DNA from: Roseibium aggregatum
Lineage (GTDB): Bacteria > Pseudomonadota > Alphaproteobacteria > Rhizobiales > Stappiaceae
Assembly: GCF_017309185.1 (NCBI RefSeq)
Contig: NZ_JAEKJZ010000005.1
Coordinates: 62,001 to 126,000 of the forward strand
Direction of reading: 5' to 3'
DNA length: 64,000 nucleotides
The notes under the pieces are model-generated. The model was not told where the DNA came from. It made no database searches and saw nothing but the letters and a program-made list of their open reading frames with translations. The translations under genes were made by a program, and so were the position numbers. Of the stretch, positions 1 to 8,249 are shown in pieces; within the stretch, counting starts at the first letter, position 1, and each line of letters starts with the position of its first letter.

Positions 1-846
1 CAGCAGGTGGTCTTCAAGATCGTAGCGGGTCTTGACCCGGCTGTCGCGCCACAGGCGGCGGAACAATCTGACACGGGTGCCGAAGGAGACCTGCGGCAGC
101 TTGTTCACCACCTTGTAGCAGCCATAGGTGTAATTGAGCCGTTGCCGGAACTTGCCCAGAAAGGTCTTGGCGCCATATTTCTCGAACGAGCCGGACCCTT
201 CCGTGAAGATGAACTCCGCGTCCTCGACCCAGACCGCCAGATCCCGCATGACAAACTCTGCAACCACATAGGATGCGACACACCAGGCATGCGGATATTC
301 GCTCCAGCGGCGGATCATGATCTCGGCGCCGCCTTTCGACCGGTAGAGCCCGTAGCACCAGTCCGACGGGTAGGCGAGGCTGCGCGGAACGACGCCATCC
401 GCAAGTGACTTCCCGTAGCCGAAGATGATGGGGTCCGGGCGCATCACGCGCTCTTCGTCGCCCTTGACCCGCCTGACGGTCGGTGCCGCCAGCAGCTTTT
501 CCGGATTGTCGTTGAGTGCCTTGACCAGGCCGGACAGGAAATTCAGGCTGGAAAAGTCGTCACAGGCGCGCAGGCAGAAATAGTCCGCGTGATCCCGGCC
601 GTACTTCATGCAGAAAACGAAATTCTCCACCGCCGAGAGATGCTTTTCCTGGGTCAGCACCTCGAAGCGCGGGTCTTTTTCGCAATAGGCGCGCGCGATT
701 TCGGCGGTTCCGTCGATCGACTTGTTGTCGACGATGATCGCTCTGAAGTCGGTGAAATCCTGATTGGCGATGCAATCGAGGCTTTCCCGCATCGTTCGCT
801 CGCCGTTGTAGATCGGAAATAAAACCAAGACTTTGGGAGTGCTCAC
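1..846 (-). CDS. Family 2 glycosyltransferase, 3' end cut by window edge
   Basis: Transfers a sugar from a nucleotide sugar onto a glycan or lipid carrier at the cytoplasmic membrane; the acceptor is unknown. The frame is open from a GTG at 846 to base 1 (282 codons) without a stop, so the C-terminus lies outside. Residues 5-50 form the GT-A nucleotide-binding start (VLVLFPIYNGERT, then IIVDNKSIDGT), and a D-D pair at about 96-97 (RACDD) sits where the metal-binding DXD is expected. GTG was chosen because the glycosyltransferase fold starts right after it and no in-frame ATG lies upstream. It faces away from the sulfotransferase genes and belongs to the same glycan patch. Confidence 0.8.
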   Translation of the reverse strand, partial: MSTPKVLVLFPIYNGERTMRESLDCIANQDFTDFRAIIVDNKSIDGTAEIARAYCEKDPRFEVLTQEKHLSAVENFVFCMKYGRDHADYFCLRACDDFSSLNFLSGLVKALNDNPEKLLAAPTVRRVKGDEERVMRPDPIIFGYGKSLADGVVPRSLAYPSDWCYGLYRSKGGAEIMIRRWSEYPHAWCVASYVVAEFVMRDLAVWVEDAEFIFTEGSGSFEKYGAKTFLGKFRQRLNYTYGCYKVVNKLPQVSFGTRVRLFRRLWRDSRVKTRYDLEDHLL

Positions 847-1075
847 CTGATTTACCTGTTCGATTTCCGGTCTTCGCGCATTTTCAGGTCTGGAAGCCGA
901 TGAAACAAAAGCCGCCAACCGATGCCGGTCGCGTACCGCTTCAACATACCCGCCAGCCCCGTTGGACAGCTTCGCCGACATGGGCTAATGCATCGGCCCA
1001 TGAACATCCCGAGGCTTGAGGTCTGTCGTCCCAGCCCTCTGGATCGCCAAAAACTCCTGTTATCAGAAAACGCGC

Positions 1076-1816
1076 ATGGATTTTTTTCAGCTGAGGAATT
1101 TTTTCAAGTTCGCCCCCTCTATGGCAGGACTCGTACCCAAAAAATACCTTTTTATCCATATTCCCAAGAATGCCGGGATGGCGATCCGCTCGATCGAAGA
1201 GCTTCAGCCGCGCATGATCATCGTGTCCAGGCGGCGCCTCGTGAGCAGCGACTACGCCGAAAACCTGAAGGCTTCCATGGAACGGCTCGGCCACAAACCG
1301 GCCTACGCGCATGCAAGACTGATCGACGTGGACAAGAGCGCACGCAAGGGCACGATACCGTTTGCCGTGGTGCGAAACCCCTGGGCGCGGGTGGTGTCGC
1401 GGTTCAAGTTCGCGGTCCAGACAAGAAGCGCCGTGCATGGGGAACAGCTTTCTGGAAAGGCCGGTTTCGAGGCATTTCTGGACGAAAGGCACAAGTGGGG
1501 GCATCAGGATTATCTCTGGCACCGCCCCATCATGGGATGGTATCCGCAGGCCGAGTACGTGACCGACGAAACGGGTAAGGTCGCCTGCACCATTCTCCGC
1601 CAGGAATACCTCGCCGAGGAGGCCAGGACTTACTTCGATATCAGGACCGAAGTCCCGCGGAAGAACGTCTCCGCGAAAATCGGTTCCGGGTACCAGGATC
1701 TCTATGACGCGAAATCCATACAAATCGTGGGGGATTGGTATAAGAAAGACATTGAGACGTTCGGGTTCGATTTCGATAAACCTGCGCAGAAGAACACTCT
1801 GTATTCCGAACGTTGA
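1076..1816 (+). CDS. Sulfotransferase family 2 protein (first of tandem pair)
   Basis: Predicted PAPS-dependent sulfotransferase of the Sulfotransfer_2 type, which sulfates sugar hydroxyls. The 5'-phosphosulfate loop HIPKNAG is at residues 28-34 and the 3'-phosphate motif VVRNPWARVVSRF at about 98-110. A TTG 60 bases upstream is in frame, but ATG 1076 gives an N-terminus that aligns without gaps with the next gene. It lacks a signal peptide, so it should work in the cytoplasm on a precursor. The neighbours are glycosyltransferases, suggesting a sulfated capsule or exopolysaccharide. The substrate cannot be told from sequence. Confidence 0.8.
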   Translation: MDFFQLRNFFKFAPSMAGLVPKKYLFIHIPKNAGMAIRSIEELQPRMIIVSRRRLVSSDYAENLKASMERLGHKPAYAHARLIDVDKSARKGTIPFAVVRNPWARVVSRFKFAVQTRSAVHGEQLSGKAGFEAFLDERHKWGHQDYLWHRPIMGWYPQAEYVTDETGKVACTILRQEYLAEEARTYFDIRTEVPRKNVSAKIGSGYQDLYDAKSIQIVGDWYKKDIETFGFDFDKPAQKNTLYSER

Positions 1817-1857
1817 CGGTCCGCCGGGAATTCAAGCAATAACGATAAGAGACGCAG

Positions 1858-2589
1858 ATGATATCAGGTGAGACCAAAAACCGGCTGGGCTATCTGGCGG
1901 TCAAATTCAGGCTCAGGCCCAAGCGCTACCTCTTCATTCACATTCCCAAGAATGCCGGGACGGCGATCAAGGGCGCGGAACAGCTTCGCGGCAAGATAAT
2001 CACCCCGATAGAGCGAAGGCTGGTCAGCAAGGCCTATGTCGAGGACTTCAGGAAGTCGCTGGAGACCTATCGCGGACTGCCGAATTTCGAACATGCCAGG
2101 CTGATCGACGTCAACAAATACGTGCGGCTGAGCAGCACAGCCTTCGCTGTCGTGAGAAACCCCTGGTCGCGGGTCGTCTCGCGCTACCTGTTCGCCATTC
2201 AGACGCGAGGTCTCACGACCGCCGACGCGCACAAGACGGAGAATTTCGAGGAATTCCTCGAGGAGCGGTTCGTCTGGGCCGACAAGCCGTTCTTCTGGCA
2301 CCGGGCGGTTCGGGGCTGGTATCCGCAGATCGATTATCTGGTGGACGAAAACCGGCAACTCGCCGTCGACGTTCTGCGCCAGGAGCACCTGAGTGAAGAG
2401 GTCAAAAGGTATTTTGACTTGTCCGAGAACCTGGTCCCGAGAAACGTGACCAAGGGGCCCAGGTTCGATTACCGTGAGATCTACGATCCGAAGACCACCC
2501 AGATCGTCGCCGACTGGTACGCCAGGGACATCGAGACCTTTGGATTTGATTTCGATACCAGTGCCACGCGAAACGCGGTTTTTTCTTGA
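1858..2589 (+). CDS. Sulfotransferase family 2 protein (second of tandem pair)
   Basis: Paralogue of the preceding gene. HIPKNAG is again at residues 28-34 and VVRNPWSRVVSRY at 98-110, so the first 110 residues are colinear without gaps and by eye a little over half identical. The ATG follows AAGAGACGCAG. It probably carries a second, differently directed sulfation of the same polymer. The 41-base spacing to the first copy and 12 bases to the next glycosyltransferase suggest one transcript. The pair looks like a tandem duplication that has since diverged. Confidence 0.8.
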   Translation: MISGETKNRLGYLAVKFRLRPKRYLFIHIPKNAGTAIKGAEQLRGKIITPIERRLVSKAYVEDFRKSLETYRGLPNFEHARLIDVNKYVRLSSTAFAVVRNPWSRVVSRYLFAIQTRGLTTADAHKTENFEEFLEERFVWADKPFFWHRAVRGWYPQIDYLVDENRQLAVDVLRQEHLSEEVKRYFDLSENLVPRNVTKGPRFDYREIYDPKTTQIVADWYARDIETFGFDFDTSATRNAVFS

Positions 2590-2601
2590 ACGACCGACCG
2601 G

Positions 2602-3741
2602 ATGAAGATCGAGTTGCCGGACAAAGACCTTAAAGACGCGCTGTTTGACGCTTTCGGTACGCCAGCCGCCGACGGCCTGACTGTTCCAGGCGACGGCGTC
2701 GTCGCGGTCGTGCTGGCTTACAACGAAGCGCTCCGGTTTCCCTATTTTCTTGAGCACTACCGGGTGCTGGGCATCCGCCATTTCATCGTTGTCGACAACG
2801 CCTCCAACGATGGCACGGGCGCGCTTCTGGCCGGTCAACCGGATATCTCGGTCATCCGGACGGAAAAGCCTTACCGGGATTACAAGTCGGTCTGGCGGCA
2901 ACTGATCTGCGACCGGTATCTGGAAGGCCGCTGGGTGATCTTTCCCGATGTGGACGAGCTTCTCGTCTATCCGGGGTGGCCGGAGCTTTCGATCGACGGG
3001 CTTGCTGAGTATCTGGACCGGGACGGCTTTCAGGCCTTGTTCACTCCCATGGTGGACATGTACCCGGAAGGCCCTCTGAAGGATCTCGCCTATGAGTCTG
3101 GCCAGAGCTTTGCGGAGGTCTGTCCGTTTTTTGACGGTGACGGCTACCGCTACAATCCTCTGAAGGGGTCGCATGGCAAACGCTACAGGACACCGCCCCG
3201 GCATGTCTTCGGCGGTACCCGAGAACGCCTGTTCCATCAGAATGCGAAACGCCCGAAAAACGCGCTCGACCGGCTGCTGCTTTCCACGATCTTCAATCTC
3301 CGCGCAAACGCCCGCCGGTCGGACTTGGGCCGCAAGCTGGATCATCTGCTGTTCAAACTGGTCAAGAGCGCGCTGCCGAGCCCGGCGGCCGTTCAGAGCA
3401 AGATCCCGCTCCTGAAATGGGACGCCGGCCTGAAGTTCTCCGGCGGCGTGCACGGCATCGACAGGGACATCGCCGTCGCCCCCGATTGGGGCGCGCTGCT
3501 GCATTTCAAATATCTCGACGATTTCAGGAGCAAGGTCGCGGAAGCCATTTCGCGCAAGCAGCATACCGACAATGCCGGGCATTACGTCGATTACGATTCG
3601 CAGATGGACAGGTTGATGCAGGAGGGGCTGCGCTATCCGGGCAGCGTCCGCTTTACCGGGCCCCGGTCGCTGATTGACTGCGGGCTGATGCGAGAAACCG
3701 AAGCGCTCAGGCGCTGGCGCGAGGCGTCTCCGGCGTCCTGA
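2602..3741 (+). CDS. Glycosyltransferase family 2-like protein (Glyco_tranf_2_4 type)
   Basis: 379 residues. The N-terminal GT-A core has AYNEALRFPYFLEHYRVLG at about 39-57, VVDNASNDGT at 63-72 and the metal-binding DVDE at 116-119. This is the arrangement of the Glyco_tranf_2_4 group, often found in capsule and exopolysaccharide loci. There are no transmembrane segments. Its ATG lies 12 bases after the second sulfotransferase stop, so the three genes probably form one operon. It ends facing the minus-strand glycosyltransferase at 3761-4834. Donor and acceptor are unknown. Confidence 0.78.
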   Translation: MKIELPDKDLKDALFDAFGTPAADGLTVPGDGVVAVVLAYNEALRFPYFLEHYRVLGIRHFIVVDNASNDGTGALLAGQPDISVIRTEKPYRDYKSVWRQLICDRYLEGRWVIFPDVDELLVYPGWPELSIDGLAEYLDRDGFQALFTPMVDMYPEGPLKDLAYESGQSFAEVCPFFDGDGYRYNPLKGSHGKRYRTPPRHVFGGTRERLFHQNAKRPKNALDRLLLSTIFNLRANARRSDLGRKLDHLLFKLVKSALPSPAAVQSKIPLLKWDAGLKFSGGVHGIDRDIAVAPDWGALLHFKYLDDFRSKVAEAISRKQHTDNAGHYVDYDSQMDRLMQEGLRYPGSVRFTGPRSLIDCGLMRETEALRRWREASPAS

Positions 3742-3760
3742 CGAGACCGGATCCGAAGCG

Positions 3761-4834
3761 TCAGCGCTGTGACGCGCCTGTTGTGAGCAGCTTGTCGTAG
3801 GCCCTTACGACCCCGTCTTCCGAGTAATGCTCCGCAAGATACGCGCCGCCGCCGTGAACCAGCGCCTGCCTGAGGTCCTGGGACGAAAGCAGGCTCTCTA
3901 TCGAAGCCGACAGCTTCTCTTCTTCTCCGCAGGGCGACAGCAGGCCGGTCTTGCCGTGGTCAACCAGCCAGCTCGGCCCTTGCGACGCCGTCGCCACGAC
4001 AGGAAGACCGGCGTTCCAGCCTTCCAGGACGACATTGCCGAGCGGTTCGTCGTCCGAAGGGCAGACGAGGATGTCGGCGGCTTTCAGAAACGGCGTGGGA
4101 TCGCGCTGCCAGCCGAGGAAGTGGGCGCGGGACGCGACGCCGAGGTTGTCTGCCAGGGTCTTCATATCGTCCAGCAGCTCGCCGTCGCCGATCAGCCAGG
4201 CGTGCACGGTCCCAGGCAGTTTCGCCAGGGCCTTCACGATCAGGTCGAAGCGCTTGCGGTCGACGAAACGGCCGAGCGCGATCAGAACCGTTGCATCCTC
4301 CGGCGTATCGTAATCGGCCCGGCTGACAGGAGCGAGGTCTTCCGGAAGCGGATCGACGAAATTGCTGATCATGTGGGCGCGCTCTTCCGGCCAGCCCATT
4401 TCGATGGCCTGACGGATGATCTCCGGCGTGTTGCCGATCAGGTCTTCCACGTTGCCATAGGTGTGGAACCCGTCGGGAAAGTCGCCGAGGCGCAGGAAGG
4501 TCCGCATCTCGCGCCCCGGTTTCGGCAGCCACTTGCTGGCCGGGCTCATCCAGCCCAGCGTCGATGTCGCACCGAAGGCGCGGATTTCGCGGGAGATGCC
4601 CCAGCGGATGAAATGACGCTTGAAGTGGGAGCGGCTGAATTTCAGTTCACGCACGTCGCAATGAGCGGCCAGTTCGTCGCGCCAGGACCTGTCCGGGCGG
4701 ATGAAGGCGATCTGTTCGACCCCGCGCTTGGCGAGCGCCCGCGAAAGCCGCACGAAGAAGCGCTCCGCGCCGCCATCGACGCCGAGATGGATATGCGCGA
4801 GCTTCTGAAGCTGTACCGAGCGGTCAGTTGCCAT
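3761..4834 (-). CDS. Family 4 (GT-B) glycosyltransferase
   Basis: 357 residues with a GT-B layout. The N-terminus carries a glycine-rich acceptor loop (HLGVDGGAERFFVRL, about 17-31). The C-terminal half has IALGRFVDRKRFDLIVKAL and the donor-binding CPSDDEPLGNVVLEGWNAG, whose E-x7-E spacing is typical of retaining glycosyltransferase family 4. It starts at ATG 4834 and overlaps the upstream gene (stop at 4824) by 11 bases, so the two are co-transcribed. It likely extends the same surface polysaccharide from the cytoplasmic face. Confidence 0.82.
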   Translation of the reverse strand: MATDRSVQLQKLAHIHLGVDGGAERFFVRLSRALAKRGVEQIAFIRPDRSWRDELAAHCDVRELKFSRSHFKRHFIRWGISREIRAFGATSTLGWMSPASKWLPKPGREMRTFLRLGDFPDGFHTYGNVEDLIGNTPEIIRQAIEMGWPEERAHMISNFVDPLPEDLAPVSRADYDTPEDATVLIALGRFVDRKRFDLIVKALAKLPGTVHAWLIGDGELLDDMKTLADNLGVASRAHFLGWQRDPTPFLKAADILVCPSDDEPLGNVVLEGWNAGLPVVATASQGPSWLVDHGKTGLLSPCGEEEKLSASIESLLSSQDLRQALVHGGGAYLAEHYSEDGVVRAYDKLLTTGASQR

Positions 4835-5771
4835 CGATCACATCGTAGTAGCTGTGTGTGCGTCCGAGCAGGCCGCGCAGGTTTCCGGAGCCCTTCATCA
4901 GCCGGATCAGACCGTAATAATAGAGCTTCTCGCCACGCGCTCTGGCGAAGGGTTTCAGGAGAAAGCCGACAATCGTCGCCACCGCGCCGAAAAACATCCG
5001 CCTTGTGCATTTGGGAATGAAGTGGAGGGCGGCCCTGCCGCGCCCCTCGCGCAGTACGATGTTGTAGGCGCCCGACGTCGCAGCCATGTGCATGCGGCTC
5101 ATGAGCCTGCGCGGCTCGACCCTGGACGCCGGAATATCCTCCTCGACGAAGGCTTCGTCGACCCAGATCATCTTCGCGCCGGCGGCATGGGTGCGTCGGA
5201 AGAAGTCGATGTCCTCGCTGCCGAAGGTCAGACGCTCGTCGAAACGCAGGCCGAGCCCGTCCTTGCGCAGGATCCGGGCCCCGATCAGCACATTGTTGGT
5301 CGGCGCCTCGGTGATGATCGTGCCGGTCGGCCGCGGCTTCAAAAGCTGCGATTTCCACCAGTGCGGCGCCGGTTTTTCGTAGATCCGCCGCACCGGACCG
5401 TTTGCGACCTCCGCATCGTGTTCAACACAGGCGGCAAGGAGCTTCTCGATCCAGTCCGGTTCGGCGCGCTCGTCGTCATCGATCAGGGCGACCCAGTCCG
5501 GGTCCTGTTCCAGGGCCGCTTCCAGCGCCGTATTGCGGGCGAAGGGAATACCCTTGCGCGGTTCGTGATGGAAGAAGACCGGCAGGGAAAGCTCTGCCTT
5601 CAGACGATCCGCCTCTTCCGCGGTGAAAAAGGGTTTCGGATCGTTTTCGACGACGACAACCGCCAGCTCGGTCCCTTGCGGACGGATCAGCTTGTCGAGG
5701 CTTCGCAGGCAGGCCTTCAGCATGTTCGGCCGTTGCGCCGTGCAAACGGCAATGACCAGTTTTTGGGTCAT
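4824..5771 (-). CDS. Family 2 glycosyltransferase
   Basis: 315 residues. GT-A core with VIAVCTAQRPNMLKACLRSL at the start, FARNTALEAA at 78-87 and the metal-binding IDDDE at 97-101. The ATG at 5771 was preferred over an in-frame TTG at 5822 because the fold begins at residue 5 and no domain lies upstream. The C-terminal third has a hydrophobic stretch (about 250-270: FFGAVATIVGFLLKP) that could anchor the protein to the membrane. It is first in a two-gene minus-strand operon with the family 4 enzyme. Confidence 0.8.
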   Translation of the reverse strand: MTQKLVIAVCTAQRPNMLKACLRSLDKLIRPQGTELAVVVVENDPKPFFTAEEADRLKAELSLPVFFHHEPRKGIPFARNTALEAALEQDPDWVALIDDDERAEPDWIEKLLAACVEHDAEVANGPVRRIYEKPAPHWWKSQLLKPRPTGTIITEAPTNNVLIGARILRKDGLGLRFDERLTFGSEDIDFFRRTHAAGAKMIWVDEAFVEEDIPASRVEPRRLMSRMHMAATSGAYNIVLREGRGRAALHFIPKCTRRMFFGAVATIVGFLLKPFARARGEKLYYYGLIRLMKGSGNLRGLLGRTHSYYDVIDGN

Positions 5772-5947
5772 ACGGAACTCTCGGTTTGGGTCTTTGCCCG
5801 ATCGCAGCAGGGTTTGGCGCAAGAGCGGTGCGCTGTCAAAGGGTTTTGCCGAGTTTGGCCTTTCCCGGTGGGTGCTGCCGCGCTACGGTCTCCGTTCACC
5901 CCTTTGAAAGGACCGCGAAAATTGCGGCCGTGTTTTGGGAGGAACAC

Positions 5948-7570
5948 ATGAAGGGCATGATGATGCACCGTCCGCTCAAAATTGCGGATCTGATCGCATT
6001 TGGAGCGGAAACCTATCCTGCAAGCGAAATCGTGTCCGTGCGGACGGAAGGCGATGTCCATCGGACGACCTATCGGGATACCTACAGGAGAATCGCGCAG
6101 CTTGCGCACGGCCTCAAGGGTCTTGGCGTCGGCGAGGGTGACCGGATCGCGACGCTTGCCTGGAACGGCTACCGCCATTTCGAACTCTACTACGCCATCT
6201 CCGGCAGCGGCGCCGTCTGCCATACCATCAATCCGCGGCTGTCGGCGGAGCAGATGACCTATATCGTCAACCATGCCAGGGACCGGCTTCTGTTCGTCGA
6301 CACGACCTTCGTTCCGATTGTCGAAAAACTGCGAGGCCAATGGCCGGAAGACCTCAGGATCGTCGTCATGACCGACCGGGCGCATATGCCGGATGCGGAG
6401 CTTGAGGACGTCCTGTGCTACGAGGACATCCTGGCGGGTCAGCCGGAGGACTTCGACTGGCCGGATTTTCCGGAGGATCAGGCCGCCGGGCTTTGTTACA
6501 CCTCCGGCACGACCGGCAACCCCAAGGGCACGCTCTATTCGCACCGCTCCACCGTGCTGCATGCCCTCAGTTCCTGCGTTACCCTGCCGGGGAGCCTGCG
6601 CGAGGGAAACCGCATTCTCCCCGTGGTGCCCCTGTTTCACGTCAACGCCTGGGGCCTGCCTTACAGTGCGCCTTTGTCGGGCGCGAGCCTGATTTTTCCC
6701 GGTGGCGCGCTCGACGGCAAGAGCCTGTTCGACCTGATGGACCGGGAAAAGGTCTTCTCGGCCTGGGGTGTCCCCACCGTCTGGCTCGGCCTCATGAACG
6801 AGATAAGGCAGCGCGGCCGCCTGCCGCAAGGTTTCGGCGATCTCGTCGTCGGCGGGTCGGCAGCGACCCGGTCCCTGATCGAGGCCTTTGAGGAAAGGGG
6901 CGTCAACGTCTGTCATGCCTGGGGCATGACGGAGATGAGCCCGCTCGGGACCCAGTGCAATCTGCCGCAAGCCATGACGGACCTGCCCTTCAACGAGCGG
7001 GTCGACCGCAAACAGTCCCAGGGGCGCAGGGTTTTCGGGGTCGAGATGAAAATCGTCGACGACATGGGCATGCCGCAGCCCCATGACGGCAAGACGCCGG
7101 GTCATCTTTATGTGCGCGGCAACACCGTTACCACGGCCTATTACGAGGACCCCGAAGCCTCGTGCAACGTCTTCGACGCCGAGGGCTGGTTCCGCACCGG
7201 CGACGTGGCCATGATCGACCGGGACGGCTTTCTGTTCATCACCGACCGTTCCAAGGATCTGATCAAGTCCGGCGGCGAATGGATCTCCTCGCTCGATCTG
7301 GAAAACATCGTCATGTCCCATCCGGGCGTCGCCAATTGCGCCGTCATCGCCGTGCCCGATCCCAAATGGGACGAGCGGCCGCTTCTGATCGTCGAAGCAC
7401 GGGAGGATGCGCAACCGCAGAAGGAAGAGCTGCTGGGGCTCTTGGCCGAACGGGTCGCCAAATGGCAATTGCCGGACGACGTCGTTTTTGTCGACGCACT
7501 GCCGCTGACGGCAACGGGCAAGGTGTCCAAATTAACGCTCAGGCAACGGTTTCCGGCGGGAAACGTATGA
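5948..7570 (+). CDS. Acyl-CoA ligase, 3-(methylthio)propionyl-CoA ligase (DmdB)-like
   Basis: 540-residue ANL-superfamily ligase that activates a carboxylic acid through an acyl-AMP to the CoA thioester. The ATP loop YTSGTTGNPKG is at about 184-194. HAWGMTEMSP follows in the middle, and the C-terminal lysine lies in TATGKVSK. The N-terminus (MKGMMMHRPL) and the run RIATLAWNGYRHFELYYA resemble the DmdB group of DMSP-demethylating marine bacteria, but medium-chain fatty acids are also possible substrates. The ATG follows GGGAGGAACAC, a strong ribosome site. It heads a plus-strand set with a MaoC-like hydratase and a flavin oxidoreductase, fitting an acyl-CoA degradation route. Confidence 0.8.
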   Translation: MKGMMMHRPLKIADLIAFGAETYPASEIVSVRTEGDVHRTTYRDTYRRIAQLAHGLKGLGVGEGDRIATLAWNGYRHFELYYAISGSGAVCHTINPRLSAEQMTYIVNHARDRLLFVDTTFVPIVEKLRGQWPEDLRIVVMTDRAHMPDAELEDVLCYEDILAGQPEDFDWPDFPEDQAAGLCYTSGTTGNPKGTLYSHRSTVLHALSSCVTLPGSLREGNRILPVVPLFHVNAWGLPYSAPLSGASLIFPGGALDGKSLFDLMDREKVFSAWGVPTVWLGLMNEIRQRGRLPQGFGDLVVGGSAATRSLIEAFEERGVNVCHAWGMTEMSPLGTQCNLPQAMTDLPFNERVDRKQSQGRRVFGVEMKIVDDMGMPQPHDGKTPGHLYVRGNTVTTAYYEDPEASCNVFDAEGWFRTGDVAMIDRDGFLFITDRSKDLIKSGGEWISSLDLENIVMSHPGVANCAVIAVPDPKWDERPLLIVEAREDAQPQKEELLGLLAERVAKWQLPDDVVFVDALPLTATGKVSKLTLRQRFPAGNV

Positions 7571-7655
7571 TCCCGGAGAGGTTTTCGGACTTGCGGTACA
7601 GTCGGTTCCAGCCGAGTGTGTCAGGAACGAAGGACCTGATTCAGGAGACGCATGC

Positions 7656-8156
7656 GTGACCGCGGATGTCGACTATTCCTCTCTCTCGATCGAGGGGCTG
7701 AAGAAGCTTGTCGGCCTGGAAGTCGGCGTGTCGTCCTGGCATACGCTCGATCAGTCCGCGATCGATGCCTTTGCGGATGTCACGGGAGACCATCAGTTCA
7801 TTCATGTCGATCCTGTGCTGGCGGGGGACACCGCGTTCGGCGGAACGATAGCGCACGGGTTCCTGACGCTTTCGATGCTCTCGGTCATGGGGCAGGAGGC
7901 GCAGCCGAGGATTGAAGGTTCAACGTTCGCCATCAATTACGGGTTCGACCGCGTCAGGTTTCTGTCGCCGGTCCGGGCGGGTGCCAGGGTTCGCGGACGG
8001 TTTGTATTGTCGGTGCTGAACCTGCCGAAGGCCACCGAGGTGGATGTCACATGGCGCGCGACGGTCGAGGTCGAAGGGGCCAGGCGTCCGGCACTCGTGG
8101 CGGACTGGCTGAACCGGTTTTATCTTGCGGAGGATCTGGGGTCTGTGGAGAATTAG
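7656..8156 (+). CDS. MaoC-like (R)-hydratase/dehydratase
   Basis: 166 residues with a hot-dog fold. The hydratase-2 motif is seen as DVTGDHQFIHVDP followed by GGTIAHGFLTLSM, carrying the catalytic Asp and His. Such enzymes hydrate 2-enoyl-CoA to 3-hydroxyacyl-CoA. The start is GTG 7656; an ATG four bases upstream is in another frame. It lies 85 bases after the acyl-CoA ligase and before a nitronate-monooxygenase-like gene, so it probably acts on the CoA ester made by its neighbour. The final codons and stop overlap one arm of a 19-bp inverted repeat (8136-8154). Confidence 0.82.
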   Translation: MTADVDYSSLSIEGLKKLVGLEVGVSSWHTLDQSAIDAFADVTGDHQFIHVDPVLAGDTAFGGTIAHGFLTLSMLSVMGQEAQPRIEGSTFAINYGFDRVRFLSPVRAGARVRGRFVLSVLNLPKATEVDVTWRATVEVEGARRPALVADWLNRFYLAEDLGSVEN

Positions 8157-8236
8157 GGCTTGCCCGTGGTGAGCGACTTTCCACAAATCTCTTCGACACG
8201 CGCGACCGCCGAAACCGAATTCTCCACAGACCCCAG
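8136..8236. repeat. 19-bp perfect inverted repeat with 63-base loop
   Basis: CTGGGGTCTGTGGAGAATT at 8136-8154 is exactly reverse-complementary to bases 8218-8236. The left arm spans the last codons of the MaoC-like gene; the right arm ends 13 bases before the ATG of the next gene. There is no T-run after either arm, so it is not a typical intrinsic terminator. In the transcript it would form a long stem just ahead of the downstream ribosome site. Confidence 0.85.
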
Positions 8237-8249
8237 AGGCGCGGGAAAC

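Noticed and set aside
1864..3582. Long minus-strand open frame opposite the second sulfotransferase and glycosyltransferase
   Set aside because: It mirrors two genes with clear domains; the translation has no domain and is typical of antisense frames in GC-rich DNA.
3758..3775. Hairpin GCGTCA-N6-TGACGC between converging glycosyltransferases as terminator
   Set aside because: Six-base stem overlapping a stop codon with no T-run; too weak to call.
5768..7468. 566-codon minus-strand open frame opposite the acyl-CoA ligase
   Set aside because: No domain or ribosome site; fully antisense to a well-supported gene.
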